This document shows, piece by piece, positions 47,738-48,211 of a DNA stretch of 48,211 bases. The DNA is from JAYQUR01 sp038133505. Its GTDB lineage: Bacteria; Pseudomonadota; Alphaproteobacteria; MPNO01; UBA830. The first letter of the stretch is position 1. Each line of letters begins with the position of its first letter. The notes below the pieces were generated by a model. That model was not told where the DNA came from, did no database searches, and was given only the letters and a program-made list of their open reading frames with translations. The stretch is taken from NCBI GenBank assembly GCA_038133505.1, contig JAYPTI010000006.1:1-48211 (forward strand), read 5' to 3'. The position numbers and the translations under genes were made by a program.

Positions 47738-48211
47738 TTACTCGGCGGCGATCCTTGGCCAGACCTGTGGGCATTGGTCCGCGATCTCGGTGAGCGGCGC
47801 GCCGTCCTCAAGCGTGCGGTCGAAGATCAAGGGCGCTTCCGAGCGGTTCTTCCAGCGGATGTCGTCGCCCGCGAACCGCAGCGACAGCGCGCGGCGCGGC
47901 AGATCGGTCCGGCTGTTGCCGGACGACGCATGGAGCGTCAGCCCGTGAAAGACGACAACGTCGCCCGGATCGGTCTCGAACAGAACCGTCGGGTACTCGT
48001 CCGGGTTTCCGTCGATGTCCGGCACCGTGTCGATCAGCTCGTCGCGGTCGAAACCGGCGACCGGCGTGTTTTCGCCGATGCGCACCGGGCGGAACAGCTT
48101 GCCCCACTTGTGCGAGCCCTTGGCGAGCCTCAAGGCGCCCGTATCCGCCCGTGCGGGGTCCAGCGCGAACCAGAAACTCGCCAGATCGTACCCCTCGATC
48201 GAGAAATACGG
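47738..48211 (-). CDS. Phytanoyl-CoA dioxygenase (PhyH) family protein, N-terminus outside the window
   Basis: The visible 157 residues run off the right edge and end at TAA 47738-47740. They contain PYFSIEGYDLASFWFALDPA, RLAKGSHKWGKLFRP, the distal iron-binding histidine in VVFHGLTLHASSGN and the 2-oxoglutarate-binding arginine in RRALSLRF, as in PhyH Fe(II)/2-oxoglutarate dioxygenases. The H-x-D part of the iron site would lie upstream, outside the window. Substrates in this family range from acyl-CoA to small metabolites. Convergent with the MFS gene with 9 bases between the stops. Confidence 0.9.
   Translation of the reverse strand, partial: PYFSIEGYDLASFWFALDPARADTGALRLAKGSHKWGKLFRPVRIGENTPVAGFDRDELIDTVPDIDGNPDEYPTVLFETDPGDVVVFHGLTLHASSGNSRTDLPRRALSLRFAGDDIRWKNRSEAPLIFDRTLEDGAPLTEIADQCPQVWPRIAAE

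Noticed and set aside
20273..48211. A recently acquired genomic island with mobile-element borders
   Set aside because: No integrase, transposase, attachment-site repeat or tRNA border was found, and codon use looks like the rest of the window.

Overview
The window comes from a high-GC chromosome of an alphaproteobacterium, most likely Rhodospirillales-like. The lineage is inferred from the gene repertoire and order (TPR protein-BamB-Der, Bacillus-type Fe-S PurF, a compact dnaB operon) and from a palindromic repeat of the kind common in alphaproteobacterial genomes. No tRNA, rRNA, insertion sequence, phage gene or CRISPR array was seen. Positions were read by eye, so start sites are choices and are justified in each entry.

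Region 1 (1-14,300) is housekeeping. On the + strand are the end of a TPR protein, bamB and der. A lipoprotein gene faces them. A minus-strand operon then runs dnaB, alr, mlaE, mlaF, radA, cvpA, purF and an SDR gene, nearly all joined by 4-base start/stop overlaps. alr has no ATG, GTG or TTG start that would keep its N-terminus and appears to begin with CTG. A cyclopropane fatty acid synthase gene with a hairpin leader lies upstream.

Region 2 (14,300-20,300) is cell surface and miscellaneous: a mannose-1-phosphate guanylyltransferase/mannose-6-phosphate isomerase gene broken by one base, a TauE/SafE permease, an ADP-ribosylglycohydrolase, and a small Lpp-like lipoprotein (C-terminal Lys) facing an L,D-transpeptidase across a shared terminator.

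Region 3 (20,300-48,211) is accessory and catabolic, organised around prenylated-FMN chemistry. It holds one UbiX flavin prenyltransferase and three UbiD-family proteins in three separate transcription units. Unit A (23,696-27,301) has a transporter, an HsaA-like flavin monooxygenase and a UbiD with an intact catalytic triad. The divergent unit (21,034-23,553) has an FAH-fold hydrolase, a transglutaminase-like protein and a hydratase. Unit B (31,190-37,724) is six genes with abutting or overlapping ends: two paralogous MFS transporters, Nudix, divergent UbiD, quinone oxidoreductase, MFS. Unit C (42,673-47,728) has a Rieske oxygenase, a second divergent UbiD, a carboxymuconolactone decarboxylase-like protein, a MarR regulator and an efflux pump, with two palindromes overlying promoter-like elements. 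Between them lie an amidase/cupin/DUF2848 unit, an Old Yellow Enzyme, an EthD protein, a DNA glycosylase, a NIPSNAP protein and a PEP-CTERM gene interrupted by an in-frame TAG.

The main lead is that the UbiD-like proteins of units B and C align without gaps to the canonical one around the catalytic loop but have lost acidic residues (both) and the arginine (unit C) of the Glu-Arg-Glu triad, while remaining in tight operons with redox and transport genes. The cluster looks like uptake and degradation of aromatic or heteroaromatic acids, but no substrate can be assigned from sequence alone.
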